Notes: a model not told the origin generated them from the letters alone. DNA of 22,018 nucleotides from Bacteroidales bacterium UBA3868 (GCA_002392325.1 DGGS01000004.1:1-22018); one strand, 5' to 3'. Positions 1-9,778 are shown, counted from the first letter of the stretch. Program-made: numbers and translations.

Positions 1-123
1 CAGGGCGTTACCGATGGTGACACCGTAACCTTGCTGTAACGGACGAAATTCAAATACTCCATGAAAATCGTCGGCCTCATTCATGATGACCTTATCGGGT
101 TTTTGAAATGTTAAAATTGCCAT
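1..123 (-). CDS. rpoA: RNA polymerase alpha subunit, N-terminal 41 residues (partial)
   Basis: This is the start of the alpha subunit, which dimerises to nucleate assembly of RNA polymerase. The reverse strand reads [20 protein letters not shown] and continues with a [14 protein letters not shown] segment, the conserved N-terminal dimerisation region (the family reads PLexGfGxTlGNaLRR). The frame is open to the window edge, so the rest of the gene lies outside. Position after rpsD is the standard alpha-operon order (rpsM-rpsK-rpsD-rpoA-rplQ). No Shine-Dalgarno is visible; the start codon is preceded by three copies of an 11-bp A-rich repeat, which would make an unstructured ribosome landing site. 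Confidence 0.95.
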   Translation of the reverse strand, partial: MAILTFQKPDKVIMNEADDFHGVFEFRPLQQGYGVTIGNAL

Positions 124-155
124 TTTATTTGATTTTTATTTGATTTTTACTTGAT
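123..155 (-). repeat. Three tandem 11-bp direct repeats in front of rpoA
   Basis: On the plus strand TTTTATTTGAT occurs at 123-133 and 134-144, and with one change (TTTTACTTGAT) at 145-155. In the mRNA this reads ATCAAATAAAA repeated up to the rpoA ATG. The copy nearest the gene overlaps the A of the start codon. It probably serves as an unstructured A-rich translation initiation region; slippage could change its length. Confidence 0.8.
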
Positions 156-157
156 TA

Positions 158-244
158 GTGGTTGGTGATTGGTGACTGGCGAACTATGAACAAAATTCTC
201 ACTGTTGTTTCTTCTGTCCACTATTCACAACTCACGGCTCACTA
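158..244. repeat. Inverted pair of degenerate 7-bp repeat arrays
   Basis: The left array (158-192) has units GTGGTTG, GTGATTG, GTGACTG, GCGAACT, ATGAACA. The right array (217-244) has units TCCACTA, TTCACAA, CTCACGG, CTCACTA, that is, the same GTGA-type heptad on the other strand. A spacer of about 24 bp separates them. The last right-hand unit includes the stop codon of rpsD. In register, the arrays could pair as an imperfect stem in the rpsD-rpoA mRNA. Function unknown. Confidence 0.6.
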
Positions 245-847
245 CTTGGAGTACAACTCAACGATAGCCTGCTCGTTGATCGTCTCAGGGATTTCCTCTC
301 TCTGAGGATAGTTCATGAACTTGCCAACCATAAGGCCACCATCCCACTCCAACCAAGGAGATGACATGGACTTGCCACTCAAGGAGTTGGTAATCACTTC
401 CAACGCTTTGGAACGCTCGCGAACTTCAACAGTGTCGCCAGGAACGAGCAGACGGGAAGGGATGTTGCAGATGATTCCGTTGACGGAAATATGACGATGG
501 CTGACCAACTGACGGGCTGCGGCGCGTGAAGGCGCAATACCCAAGCGGAACACCACATTGTCGAGACGGGACTCGATAAGTTGCATCAAGTTCTGACCGG
601 TAACACCTTTCTTGCGGGCTGCCAGGTGGAACAGTTTGCGGAACTGACGCTCAAGAAGGCCATAGGTGTATTTGGCTTTCTGTTTCTCCTGCAACTGCAT
701 ACCGTACTCGGAGAGTTTGGAGCGTCTTCTGGACTGACCATGCTGACCGGGAGCATAATTTCTTCTTTCGAAATTCTTGTCGGGGCCGAAGATCGGTTCT
801 CTAAATTTTCTTGCGATTCTAGTTTTAGGTCCTGTATATCTTGCCAT
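242..847 (-). CDS. rpsD: 30S ribosomal protein S4
   Basis: This is a primary 16S rRNA-binding protein that nucleates assembly of the 30S body, and in many bacteria also represses translation of the alpha operon. The 201-residue product has the expected length. It starts [20 protein letters not shown] and carries the S4 RNA-binding domain at about residues 94-157 ([12 protein letters not shown], then [13 protein letters not shown]). The zinc-binding cysteines present near the N-terminus of many S4 proteins are absent, so this is the zinc-free form. It lies 36 bp after rpsK and 118 bp before rpoA, a wide gap for this operon that is filled with repeats. Recognition is certain. Confidence 0.98.
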   Translation of the reverse strand: MARYTGPKTRIARKFREPIFGPDKNFERRNYAPGQHGQSRRRSKLSEYGMQLQEKQKAKYTYGLLERQFRKLFHLAARKKGVTGQNLMQLIESRLDNVVFRLGIAPSRAAARQLVSHRHISVNGIICNIPSRLLVPGDTVEVRERSKALEVITNSLSGKSMSSPWLEWDGGLMVGKFMNYPQREEIPETINEQAIVELYSK

Positions 848-883
848 TTTTCTTACTTTTTAAAAATTAAACGATATATAAAA

Positions 884-1273
884 TTATACTCTTCTGTGTT
901 TGGGAGGACGACAACCGTTGTGAGGAAGCGGAGTCACATCGGTGATCTCTTCCACGATGATACCGGTTGTGTTGATGGAACGGATGGCGGATTCACGTCC
1001 TTGACCAGGTCCCTTCACATACACTTTCACCTTGCGGAGTCCAAGGTCATAAGCGACCTTTGCACAGTCTTGAGCCACCATCTGAGCGGCATAGGGAGTA
1101 TTCTTTTTAGAACCTCTGTAACCCATTTTACCGGCTGAAGACCAAGAAATCACTTGACCATCATTATTGGTAAGGGAAACAATAACATTATTGAAGGAAG
1201 CATAAATGAATGCTTTACCAGAAGCATCTATTCTGACAACTTTCTTTTTGGATGTTTTAGTATTTTTTGCCAT
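884..1273 (-). CDS. rpsK: 30S ribosomal protein S11
   Basis: S11 sits on the 30S platform near the E and P sites and contacts 16S rRNA. The 129-residue protein has a short basic N-terminal extension ([19 protein letters not shown]), the core NNVIVSLTN and [14 protein letters not shown] segments, and the near-invariant C-terminal block [11 protein letters not shown] followed by [18 protein letters not shown]. Length and sequence are full. It is co-transcribed between rpsM (37 bp upstream) and rpsD. A plus-strand ORF covering much of it is an antisense shadow. Confidence 0.98.
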   Translation of the reverse strand: MAKNTKTSKKKVVRIDASGKAFIYASFNNVIVSLTNNDGQVISWSSAGKMGYRGSKKNTPYAAQMVAQDCAKVAYDLGLRKVKVYVKGPGQGRESAIRSINTTGIIVEEITDVTPLPHNGCRPPKHRRV

Positions 1274-1310
1274 AATTATATGTTTTCTCTATCCATGTAA
1301 TGATTAATAA

Positions 1311-1685
1311 CTACTTAGTTGCTTTCTTCTTGTTTGCAACCGTTTTCTTACGTCCTTTACGCGTACGAGCGTTGTTCTTCGTACTTTGTCCGCGTACCGG
1401 TAAACCAAGACGGTGACGAATACCTCTGTAACAGCCAATATCCATCAATCGTTTGATGTTCATTTGTTCTTCTGATCTCAGCGGACCTTCCACTTTAAGT
1501 TCATTAACCAAACCACGGATTACTGCCAATTCATCATCGTTCCATTCATTTACCTTCTTGTCCCAGCTGATACCGGCCTTGGTCAGAATCTTTTGGGCAG
1601 TGCTTCTGCCGATTCCGTAAATGTAGGTCAAGCCGATTTCGCCATGTTTGTTCTTCGGTAAATCAATACCTGCAATTCTTGCCAT
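1311..1685 (-). CDS. rpsM: 30S ribosomal protein S13
   Basis: S13 forms the head bridges to the 50S subunit and contacts the P-site tRNA. The 124-residue product shows the family's opening [10 protein letters not shown], the helix-two-turn-helix region [14 protein letters not shown], the block [22 protein letters not shown] and the C-terminal basic tail ending [18 protein letters not shown], which reaches the tRNA sites. It follows rpmJ with a 52-bp gap and precedes rpsK. This is standard alpha-operon order and a full-length gene. Confidence 0.98.
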   Translation of the reverse strand: MARIAGIDLPKNKHGEIGLTYIYGIGRSTAQKILTKAGISWDKKVNEWNDDELAVIRGLVNELKVEGPLRSEEQMNIKRLMDIGCYRGIRHRLGLPVRGQSTKNNARTRKGRKKTVANKKKATK

Positions 1686-1737
1686 ATTACTTTATGTTTT
1701 TTATTTGTTAATAATTATTATTTCCTGAATCATAATC

Positions 1738-1854
1738 TTAACCCTGACGCTGTTTCATCTTAGGGTTCTTCTTGTTAATCACATAAACCACTCCGTGGCG
1801 TTTAACCACGATACAGTCCTCTGATCTTTTCTTTACGGATGTTCTTACTTTCAT
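1738..1854 (-). CDS. rpmJ: 50S ribosomal protein L36, zinc-free type
   Basis: This is a small 38-residue basic protein that binds 23S rRNA at the base of the L7/L12 stalk region. The reverse strand translates from an ATG at 1854 to [20 protein letters not shown] and ends [12 protein letters not shown] before TAA. L36 proteins with a zinc ribbon have three Cys and one His at positions 11, 14, 27 and 33. Here only Cys14 remains; positions 11, 27 and 33 are Ser, Asn and Met, so zinc cannot be bound. This C-minus form is usual in Bacteroidetes. It lies between infA (69 bp) and rpsM (52 bp). Confidence 0.95.
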   Translation of the reverse strand: MKVRTSVKKRSEDCIVVKRHGVVYVINKKNPKMKQRQG

Positions 1855-1923
1855 TTTTCTATTTTTTATTTATTATTAAATTTCTTTGACTGATATTCTT
1901 TAATCAATAAATGTTAATCGTTT

Positions 1924-2145
1924 CTACGCCTTGTACCGGAATGTTATTCTTCCTTTGGTCAGGTCATACGGGGACATGGCCACTTGAACCTTGTCGCCAG
2001 GGAGGATTTTGATGTAGTGAAGGCGCATCTTGCCCGAAAGGTGGGCGATGATCACATGTCCGCTTTCCAACTGGACACGATACATTCCGTTTCCCAACGC
2101 CTCGGTCACGATACCGTCTAAGTCAAATGATGATTGTTTTGCCAT
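1924..2145 (-). CDS. infA: Translation initiation factor IF-1
   Basis: IF-1 binds the 30S A site and helps IF-2 and IF-3 select the initiator tRNA. The 73-residue protein is a single OB fold with the conserved segments [32 protein letters not shown] and [16 protein letters not shown] followed by GRITFR. Length is typical. It starts 6 bp after the map stop codon, consistent with one transcript secY-map-infA-rpmJ, an order common in Bacteroidetes and Firmicutes. Confidence 0.98.
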   Translation of the reverse strand: MAKQSSFDLDGIVTEALGNGMYRVQLESGHVIIAHLSGKMRLHYIKILPGDKVQVAMSPYDLTKGRITFRYKA

Positions 2146-2151
2146 AATGTA

Positions 2152-2952
2152 TTAATATCTTTCGTTAGTACCAATTACTTCACTTAACTGCTTGTACGAG
2201 GAGATCACCTCGGTTCCCTTGGAGGTGATGGCCAACTGGTGCTCATAGTGAGCGGCAGGTTTGTGATCCTGCGTGCGAATGGTCCATCCGTCATTCTCCA
2301 TGTATATTTTTCTTGAACCCAAGGTAATCATCGGTTCGATACAGATGCACATGCCTTCTTGCAGACGGTCGCCGAAACCCGGACGCCCATAGTTCGGAAT
2401 GTCCGGTCTTTCGTGCATGTCCTTGCCAATCCCGTGTCCGCAGAGTTCTCTGACAACACCGTAATTGAACTGGCTCACATAACTTTCCACCGTATGGCCG
2501 ATATCACCAACCGTTTTGCCGGCAACTGCCACATCGATGGCTTTCATCAGTGACTCCTTCGTCCGGTCCATCAGGAGGCGGATTTCCTCGGAGACTTCGC
2601 CGACGGCGAATGTGTAAGCGAAGTCGCCATGAAATCCGTCCAGAAGAGCGCCGCAATCCACCGAAATGATATCTCCGTCCTGGAGAAAATCGCCGGGTTT
2701 GGGGATGCCGTGCACGACCACATCGTTCACTGAGAGGCAAAGCGCCGCCGGAAATCCCTCATATCCTTTGAAGGAGGGAACTGCGTGGTGGTCGCGGATA
2801 CACTCCTCGCCAATTTGGTCGAGGTAGGTCAACGGCACACCAGGTTGGATGTACTTGGCGACTTCCGCCAATGTAACAGCAACCACTTGAGCGCTTTTTC
2901 TCAGCTTCTCAAAGTCGGCCTCGGATTTATATTTCACTCTTCTGAACATCAT
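2152..2952 (-). CDS. map: Type I methionine aminopeptidase
   Basis: Map is a cytoplasmic metalloenzyme that removes the initiator methionine from nascent proteins with a small second residue. The pita-bread fold ligands are visible: Asp99 (SVDCG), Asp110 (HGDFA), His173 (CGHGIG), Glu206 (CIEPM) and Glu237 (HYEHQ), counting from the ATG at 2952. Three start codons stand in a row: GTG 2955, ATG 2952 and ATG 2949. GGAGG, encoded by the last Gly codons of secY, lies 6 nt before the GTG and 9 nt before the first ATG. I chose the first ATG; the GTG is possible and adds one residue. This is one of the few clear Shine-Dalgarno sites in the window and suggests coupling to secY translation. Confidence 0.96.
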   Translation of the reverse strand: MMFRRVKYKSEADFEKLRKSAQVVAVTLAEVAKYIQPGVPLTYLDQIGEECIRDHHAVPSFKGYEGFPAALCLSVNDVVVHGIPKPGDFLQDGDIISVDCGALLDGFHGDFAYTFAVGEVSEEIRLLMDRTKESLMKAIDVAVAGKTVGDIGHTVESYVSQFNYGVVRELCGHGIGKDMHERPDIPNYGRPGFGDRLQEGMCICIEPMITLGSRKIYMENDGWTIRTQDHKPAAHYEHQLAITSKGTEVISSYKQLSEVIGTNERY

Positions 2953-2957
2953 CACGA

Positions 2958-4316
2958 TTAACCTCCGTAAACGCCGCCCATACGGCCTTTAATTCTACCT
3001 GATTTGGTCAAACCATCATAATGTCTCATCAGCAGGTGGCTTTCAATCTGTTGGAGAGTATCCAGCACAACACCCACCATAATGAGCAGAGATGTACCGC
3101 CGAAGAACTGGGCAAACTGTTGGTTCACACCGAACATACGGACGATAGCGGGAAGCACAGCCACAATACCCAGGAAGATGGAGCCCGGCAGTGTGATGCG
3201 GGACATGATCTTGTCGATGAGCTCTGCGGTCGGTTTGCCCGGCTTCGTACCCGGAATGAAACCGTTGTTCTTCTTCAAATCCTCTGCAATTTGCTGAGGG
3301 TTGATGGTGATTGCCGTATAGAAATAGGTGAAGGCAATGATCATGAGGAAGAAGACAACATTGTAACCCAAGCGGTTATAATCGATGAAACTGCTCCAGA
3401 AGCCGGTAGTGGTTTCGGTCGAGATATTCACGAATGTCAAGGGGATAAACATGATGGCCTGGGCGAAGATGATCGGCATAACGCCGGCAGCGTTGACCTT
3501 CAAAGGAAGGTAGTTGCGGACACCTCCGTATTGTTTGTTGCCCACAACGCGTTTTGCGTATTGCACGGGCACGCGACGGGTACCTTGCACCAGCAGGATA
3601 CAAAGTCCGATAATGACCATCATAAGGACTAATTCAATAATGAACACGATAGGTCCGCCGTTCATCTCGCTGATACGGGCGATGAATTCCGCGCGGATAG
3701 CGTACGGGAAGCGGGCGATGATACCGATCATAATGATCATGGAGATACCGTTGCCGATACCGTTGTCGGTGATACGCTCACCCAACCACATGATGAACAG
3801 GGTTGCGGCAATCAGTAGAATGAAAGCACAGAAACCGAAGGCGGTGAAGCCGAGCACATGGTGTTCAAGCATGGACGGGGCGATGGCGCTCGGGAACTGG
3901 TTCACGAGGTTGGCGATGTAAGCGGGGGCCTGGATGGCCAACACGATCACGGTAAGGTAACGGGTGATCTGGTTGATTTTCTTACGGCCGCTCTCGCCTT
4001 CCTTTTGGAGACGCTGGAAATAAGGCACTGCCAGCGTCATCAATTGCACCACGATGGATGCGGAGATGTACGGCATGATACCCAATGCGAAGATGGAGGC
4101 GTTAGAGAACGCACCACCGGAGAAGAGGTCCAACATGCCGAGCAGACCCTTTTGGGCAGCGCTGGTGAAAGCGGAGAGACCGCCGGGGTTGATACCCGGG
4201 AGCACCACATGCGCGCCAAAACGGTAAATCAGGATAATGAAGAGCGTGTAAAGGATACGCTTTCTCAGGTCTTCAATCCTGAAAATATTTTTTATGGTTT
4301 CAATAAATTTTTTCAT
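2958..4316 (-). CDS. secY: Preprotein translocase channel subunit SecY
   Basis: SecY is the central pore of the Sec translocon in the inner membrane; with SecE and SecG it exports unfolded proteins and inserts membrane proteins. The 452-residue product shows about ten hydrophobic segments. Family signatures include the first-helix region FRIEDLRKRILYTLFIILIY, GIMPYISASIVVQLM, the loop GERITDNGIGNGISMIIMIG, and the cytoplasmic loop with RRVPVQYAKRVVG, followed by PLKVNAAGVMPIIFAQ. The protein ends RIKGRMGGVYGG. It lies 25 bp after rplO and 5 bp before the chosen map start. This is a full-length housekeeping gene. Confidence 0.98.
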   Translation of the reverse strand: MKKFIETIKNIFRIEDLRKRILYTLFIILIYRFGAHVVLPGINPGGLSAFTSAAQKGLLGMLDLFSGGAFSNASIFALGIMPYISASIVVQLMTLAVPYFQRLQKEGESGRKKINQITRYLTVIVLAIQAPAYIANLVNQFPSAIAPSMLEHHVLGFTAFGFCAFILLIAATLFIMWLGERITDNGIGNGISMIIMIGIIARFPYAIRAEFIARISEMNGGPIVFIIELVLMMVIIGLCILLVQGTRRVPVQYAKRVVGNKQYGGVRNYLPLKVNAAGVMPIIFAQAIMFIPLTFVNISTETTTGFWSSFIDYNRLGYNVVFFLMIIAFTYFYTAITINPQQIAEDLKKNNGFIPGTKPGKPTAELIDKIMSRITLPGSIFLGIVAVLPAIVRMFGVNQQFAQFFGGTSLLIMVGVVLDTLQQIESHLLMRHYDGLTKSGRIKGRMGGVYGG

Positions 4317-4341
4317 CGGATAATTTTTTTAATTGGAAAAA

Positions 4342-4806
4342 TTACTCTGCCTTAGCGGTAGCGTTCACAAGCGTAACAGTGCCACCGGCGTTTTCGATGA
4401 CTTCCTTGGCTTTGGCAGAAAATTTATCAGCCGTGACATTAACTTTGGCGGTAAGTTCACCTTTGGCGAGGATGGCGATGGGGTCTTTCTTGTTGGCAAG
4501 ACCGTTAGCCACGAGCACTTCGCGGTTGATGTCGGTGATGTTCTTCTCGGCCAATCTCTGCAATGTGCTTACATTGATGGCGTTATATTCAACACGGTTG
4601 ATATTTTTGAAACCTCTCTTGGGCAAAATTCTATAGATAGGCATCTGGCCGCCTTCAAAACCGATCTTGCGGCTGTAGCCAGAACGGGACTTGGCACCTT
4701 TGTTACCACGTGTAGAAGTGCCGCCCTTGCCGGAACCTTGACCTCTACCAATTCTTCTTTCTCTGTGCGTTGAGTTGTTTGCTGGTTTTAAGTTGTGTAA
4801 CTCCAT
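4342..4806 (-). CDS. rplO: 50S ribosomal protein L15
   Basis: L15 is a late-assembly 23S rRNA-binding protein of the large subunit. The 154-residue product begins MELHNLKPANNSTHRERRIG and has the Gly- and Arg-rich N-terminal extension GRGQGSGKGGTSTRGNKGAKSR, then the globular domain with FEGGQMPIYRILPKRGF. The length fits the Bacteroidetes family. It lies 34 bp after rpmD and directly before secY, as in the standard spc operon. Several plus-strand ORFs over it are antisense shadows. Confidence 0.98.
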   Translation of the reverse strand: MELHNLKPANNSTHRERRIGRGQGSGKGGTSTRGNKGAKSRSGYSRKIGFEGGQMPIYRILPKRGFKNINRVEYNAINVSTLQRLAEKNITDINREVLVANGLANKKDPIAILAKGELTAKVNVTADKFSAKAKEVIENAGGTVTLVNATAKAE

Positions 4807-4840
4807 TTTTCTAAAATTTCTTTTCAGTTATTTAATCTCA

Positions 4841-5020
4841 TTATAATTCTTCTACGGATACCAGATGCTTTACGGAATCCACGATGCCCAGGATTTGGGG
4901 AGTGGCCTCATGTTCTACAGTCTGGTGCATTTTGCGTAAGCCCAATGCCACTAAAGATCTTTTTTGACGGATAGATCTGTCAACCGCACTTTTTACTTGT
5001 GTAATTTTAATCTTTTTCAT
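4841..5020 (-). CDS. rpmD: 50S ribosomal protein L30
   Basis: L30 is a 59-residue ribosomal protein of the large subunit, absent from some bacterial groups. The reverse strand from the ATG at 5020 reads MKKIKITQVKSAVDRSIRQK and continues RSLVALGLRKMHQTVEHEATP, matching the L30 family (KITqvrSxIgrpxxqrxtlxaLGLrKmxxxv). The protein ends SVKHLVSVEEL before TAA. It is the first gene of the ribosomal block in this window. Its normal upstream neighbour rpsE is missing and is replaced by a 299-bp non-coding stretch and ligA, so the spc cluster is broken here. GAAGGG touches the ATG directly, too close to act as a normal Shine-Dalgarno. Confidence 0.95.
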   Translation of the reverse strand: MKKIKITQVKSAVDRSIRQKRSLVALGLRKMHQTVEHEATPQILGIVDSVKHLVSVEEL

Positions 5021-5235
5021 CCCTTCAATTTAATTTAGATTATTAATTATTTGATTATTTGCAAAAAAAAATAGCGCACTTTTGGAAGTAAAATGCAACT
5101 ATTTATTCATCAGAAACTATAATAAAACCCTTCGCACATCATCCTCAAAATTCATTTACAGTCCGTGAAATCAAGCAGTTGCGCGCTTTCTCCGCCCCTC
5201 ATCCATTCCTCAAAACATTCCACTTCAAAAAGCGT
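5021..5235 (-). promoter_or_regulatory. Leader region of the rpmD-rplO-secY operon
   Basis: About 215 bp lie between the upstream promoter and rpmD. On the minus strand it contains two mini-ORFs of 16 and 12 codons (5152-5202 and 5117-5155) overlapping by ATGA, and a possible second promoter around 5062-5098 (TTG, 22 nt, then TA followed by nine T and GC). No recognisable gene, rpsE fragment or known ribosomal leader motif is seen. The length makes regulation plausible, but that is inference. Confidence 0.35.
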
Positions 5236-5265
5236 GCAAAGATACACTTTTTTTTGAATGTTCAA
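5236..5265 (-). promoter_or_regulatory. Promoter for the rpmD operon (TATCTTTG type)
   Basis: On the minus strand TTG (5263-5265), 18 bp, then TATCTTTGC (5236-5244) match the Bacteroidetes -33/-7 pattern TTG...TAnnTTTG. It lies downstream of the ligA stop codon and fires toward rpmD, so the ribosomal genes need not depend on ligA transcription. Confidence 0.6.
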
Positions 5266-5291
5266 TATGTTGATAATTTTTTTCAAGGAAA

Positions 5292-5312
5292 TTTATAGGC
5301 GAAACGCATAAA
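5292..5312 (-). terminator. Weak hairpin after ligA
   Basis: TTTAT-GCG, a TTT loop, CGC and, after a 2-nt bulge, ATAAA form an 8-bp bulged stem 7 bp after the ligA stop codon. There is no clean U-tract, only a T-rich segment further on. It may cause partial termination or mark the mRNA 3' end. Confidence 0.25.
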
Positions 5313-5319
5313 GGTTTAT

Positions 5320-7412
<2,093 letters not shown>

Positions 7413-7425
7413 CCATAAAAACATG

Positions 7426-9543
7426 TTATTTCAGTCCTCGATTCTTAAGCAACGGCTCAATGGACGGCTCATGGCCTCGGAACGCCATATAGAGGTTCAT
7501 GGCGTCGTCGGTGTTGCCGCGTTCCAGAATATTGGTGCGGAATGAAGTAGCCGTTGTCTGGTCAAATATGCCGTTTTCTTTGAATGCCTCGTACGCATCA
7601 TTGTCCAGCACAGCAGACCAAGTGTAACTGTAATAGCCCGCTCCATAGCCACCGGAGAAGATGTGTTGGAAATAAGGACTCTTATACCGTGAGATAATGG
7701 ACGATATCAGTCCGATTTTCCCCATTTGCTGGTCCTCAAATTCAGGCAATTTCACTTCGGTTTTTGCCGTAATCGTATGGTAATCCATATCCAGCAACGA
7801 AGCGGCAAGCAGTTCTGTATTGATGAATCCCTGACCATAGGTGGATGCGGCTTCTATTTTCTTAACCAGCGCCTCGGGAATATTCTCCCCGGTTTTGTAA
7901 TGGTTGGCGTACATCTTCAGCACTTCCGGTTCAAAGGCGAAATGCTCCATAAACTGCGACGGCATCTCCACATAGTCACGGGGCACATTCGTGCCGGAAA
8001 GGGAACGATAGTGACAGCGCGAGAGTATGCTGTGCAGGGCGTGGCCAAACTCGTGGAACAGCGTCTGCACTTGATCAATATTGAGCATGGAGGGTTTGTC
8101 TCCAGAAGGTTTTGTAAAGTTGAACACCAGCGACACCACCGGAATCACATTCTCACCCTCTCGTGTGTAGTATTGCTCACGGAAGTTGGTCATCCAGGCG
8201 CCGCTGCGTTTGGATGCGCGCGGGAAGAAGTCCATATACACAATAGCGATCACTTCGTTGTTGTCAAGCACCTCATAAACTTTCACATCCTCTTGGTAAA
8301 CCGGAATATCCTTGTTCTCTTGGAAAGTCAACCCATACAGTTTGTTGCAGACCATGAAAAGACCGTTGCGGGCGGTGTCCAGTGAAAAATAGGGGCGGAT
8401 ATCCTCATCATTCAAGTCATATTTCTCTTTTCTGAGTTTCTCGCTGTAATAACGCCAATCATACGGTTCCAGCGTGGCGCCAGGATGGTCTTTGGCAATC
8501 ATTTTCTGGTACAAGGCGGCCTCTTCCTTGGCCTTTGCCAATGCAGGGGTCCAAACCTGGTTCAGGAGAGCATACACATTATCCGCATTCTTGGCCATAC
8601 AATCATCCAGCACATAGTTGGCATAATTGTCATAACCCATAATCTTGGCTTTTTCCAAACGCAAATTTACAATCTCATTGATAATCTTCTCATTGTCAAA
8701 CTCGCCACCAAGACAGCGGGAGGAATAGGCCGTCCAAATCTCTTTACGAAGGTCACGGTCTTTACAGTTCATCAGGAACGGTTCCAAGGTGGGCATATCC
8801 AATGTGAAGACATATTTGCCTTTGGTCTCGGCCTTTTCATTGCCCAGTTCGGCGGCAGTCTGCAACTGCTGCTCGGTCAGTCCTTCCAATCGGGCCTTGT
8901 CGGCACACACGAGTTGATAACCGTTGGTGGCTTTCAACACATTGTTGCCAAATTTCTGTGTCAGCGTGGCCAGTTTCGTGTTAATCTCGCGGAATCGTGC
9001 CTGTTTTTCCACCGGCACATTGGCTCCGCCTCTGACAAATCCCTTATAGGTCTCTTCCAAAAGACGGAGTTGCTCTGGATTGAGATTCTCATTCGCACGG
9101 TTGTCATAAACGGCCTTTACCCGTTTGAACAACTTGTCATTCAACATGATATCATCACCATGTTTCGTATATAACGGCATGAGTGTGTCGGCCAACCGCT
9201 CCATCTCTTCGCTGTTGCAGCACTCCAGGAGATTGAAAAACACCGAACTCACCTTGTTCAGCAACTCATCGCTGTACTCCAACGGGATAATAGTGTTTCC
9301 GAAGGTCGGATCCTCAGAATTGTTCACAATATTCTCAATCCATTCATTCTGCTGACGCATACCTTCCTGAAATGCAGGAAGATAATGCTCAATCTTAATC
9401 TTGTCAAACGGCGGAACCCCATACGGTGTGTTCCATTCCTGCATAAAAGGATTGTCTTTAAGAGAAGTGTCTTCTTTCTTGTGACAGGCGCCACATACCA
9501 CTCCAAGCGCGATAATACTCATAATGATAATGTTGTTTTTCAT
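7426..9543 (-). CDS. dcp: M3-family zinc metallopeptidase (peptidyl-dipeptidase Dcp-like), exported lipoprotein
   Basis: This is a thimet-oligopeptidase-family enzyme that cleaves short peptides; Dcp members release dipeptides from the C-terminus. The zinc site is intact: His497-Glu498-x-x-His501 (LFHEFGHALH) and Glu526 (VEMPSQ) as third ligand. The 705-residue length fits Dcp. I chose the ATG at 9543: it gives a clear signal peptide (KNNIIIMSIIALGVV) with a lipoprotein-type Cys20 (CGAC-HKK). The longer frame to 9591 would start upstream of the -7 promoter box and adds a hydrophobic stretch without signal-peptide form. The exact dipeptidase specificity is inferred, since M3 enzymes are hard to separate by eye. 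It is probably periplasmic or membrane-anchored and used in peptide breakdown. Confidence 0.92.
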   Translation of the reverse strand: MKNNIIIMSIIALGVVCGACHKKEDTSLKDNPFMQEWNTPYGVPPFDKIKIEHYLPAFQEGMRQQNEWIENIVNNSEDPTFGNTIIPLEYSDELLNKVSSVFFNLLECCNSEEMERLADTLMPLYTKHGDDIMLNDKLFKRVKAVYDNRANENLNPEQLRLLEETYKGFVRGGANVPVEKQARFREINTKLATLTQKFGNNVLKATNGYQLVCADKARLEGLTEQQLQTAAELGNEKAETKGKYVFTLDMPTLEPFLMNCKDRDLRKEIWTAYSSRCLGGEFDNEKIINEIVNLRLEKAKIMGYDNYANYVLDDCMAKNADNVYALLNQVWTPALAKAKEEAALYQKMIAKDHPGATLEPYDWRYYSEKLRKEKYDLNDEDIRPYFSLDTARNGLFMVCNKLYGLTFQENKDIPVYQEDVKVYEVLDNNEVIAIVYMDFFPRASKRSGAWMTNFREQYYTREGENVIPVVSLVFNFTKPSGDKPSMLNIDQVQTLFHEFGHALHSILSRCHYRSLSGTNVPRDYVEMPSQFMEHFAFEPEVLKMYANHYKTGENIPEALVKKIEAASTYGQGFINTELLAASLLDMDYHTITAKTEVKLPEFEDQQMGKIGLISSIISRYKSPYFQHIFSGGYGAGYYSYTWSAVLDNDAYEAFKENGIFDQTTATSFRTNILERGNTDDAMNLYMAFRGHEPSIEPLLKNRGLK

Positions 9544-9570
9544 AACCGTGATTTGTATAAAGTTGAGGTG

Positions 9571-9578
9571 CAAAAATA
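9571..9578 (-). promoter_or_regulatory. Promoter -7 box of the M3 peptidase gene
   Basis: On the minus strand TATTTTTG, a perfect TAnnTTTG, lies 27 bp before the chosen ATG. The -33 element is poor (no TTG at the right distance). Its position supports the ATG at 9543 over longer starts. Confidence 0.5.
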
Positions 9579-9778
9579 CAAAAAAATGCATCGTGAAAAG
9601 AAAACCAACCTCACTTTACCAACTCAAAAAAATCGAATTGGGTTTTAAACAAATTAATTAAAAATTTACTAAAAACTCCGAAAAACAACCATTTCAATTA
9701 ACAATCATTTCTTAATTTAACATATTGATTTTTCATAAGTTATTATAAATGAGAGTGAAAATTTTTTCCGAAAAACTC
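9579..9778. other. AT-rich divergent intergenic stretch with no gene
   Basis: This stretch lies between the promoters of the M3 peptidase gene and the secreted two-gene unit. It is strongly AT-rich with many A and T runs. A 10-bp direct repeat TCCGAAAAAC occurs at 9678-9687 and 9767-9776. I see no ORF, RNA gene or clear operator. Confidence 0.5.

Noticed and set aside
123..155. CRISPR or minisatellite array
   Set aside because: Units are only 11 bp with no spacers; it is a short tandem repeat.
3021..3632. Plus-strand frame of 203 codons opposite secY
   Set aside because: It is an antisense shadow of conserved SecY coding sequence; its His/Asp-rich product is typical of such shadows.
5021..5319. 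Possible rpsE remnant or tRNA in the gap upstream of rpmD
   Set aside because: None of the six frames gives S5-like motifs, and no cloverleaf with a T-loop motif is seen.
9544..9591. 16-codon extension of the M3 peptidase to an upstream ATG
   Set aside because: It would start upstream of the TATTTTTG promoter box at 9571-9578 and spoil the lipoprotein signal peptide that begins at 9543.
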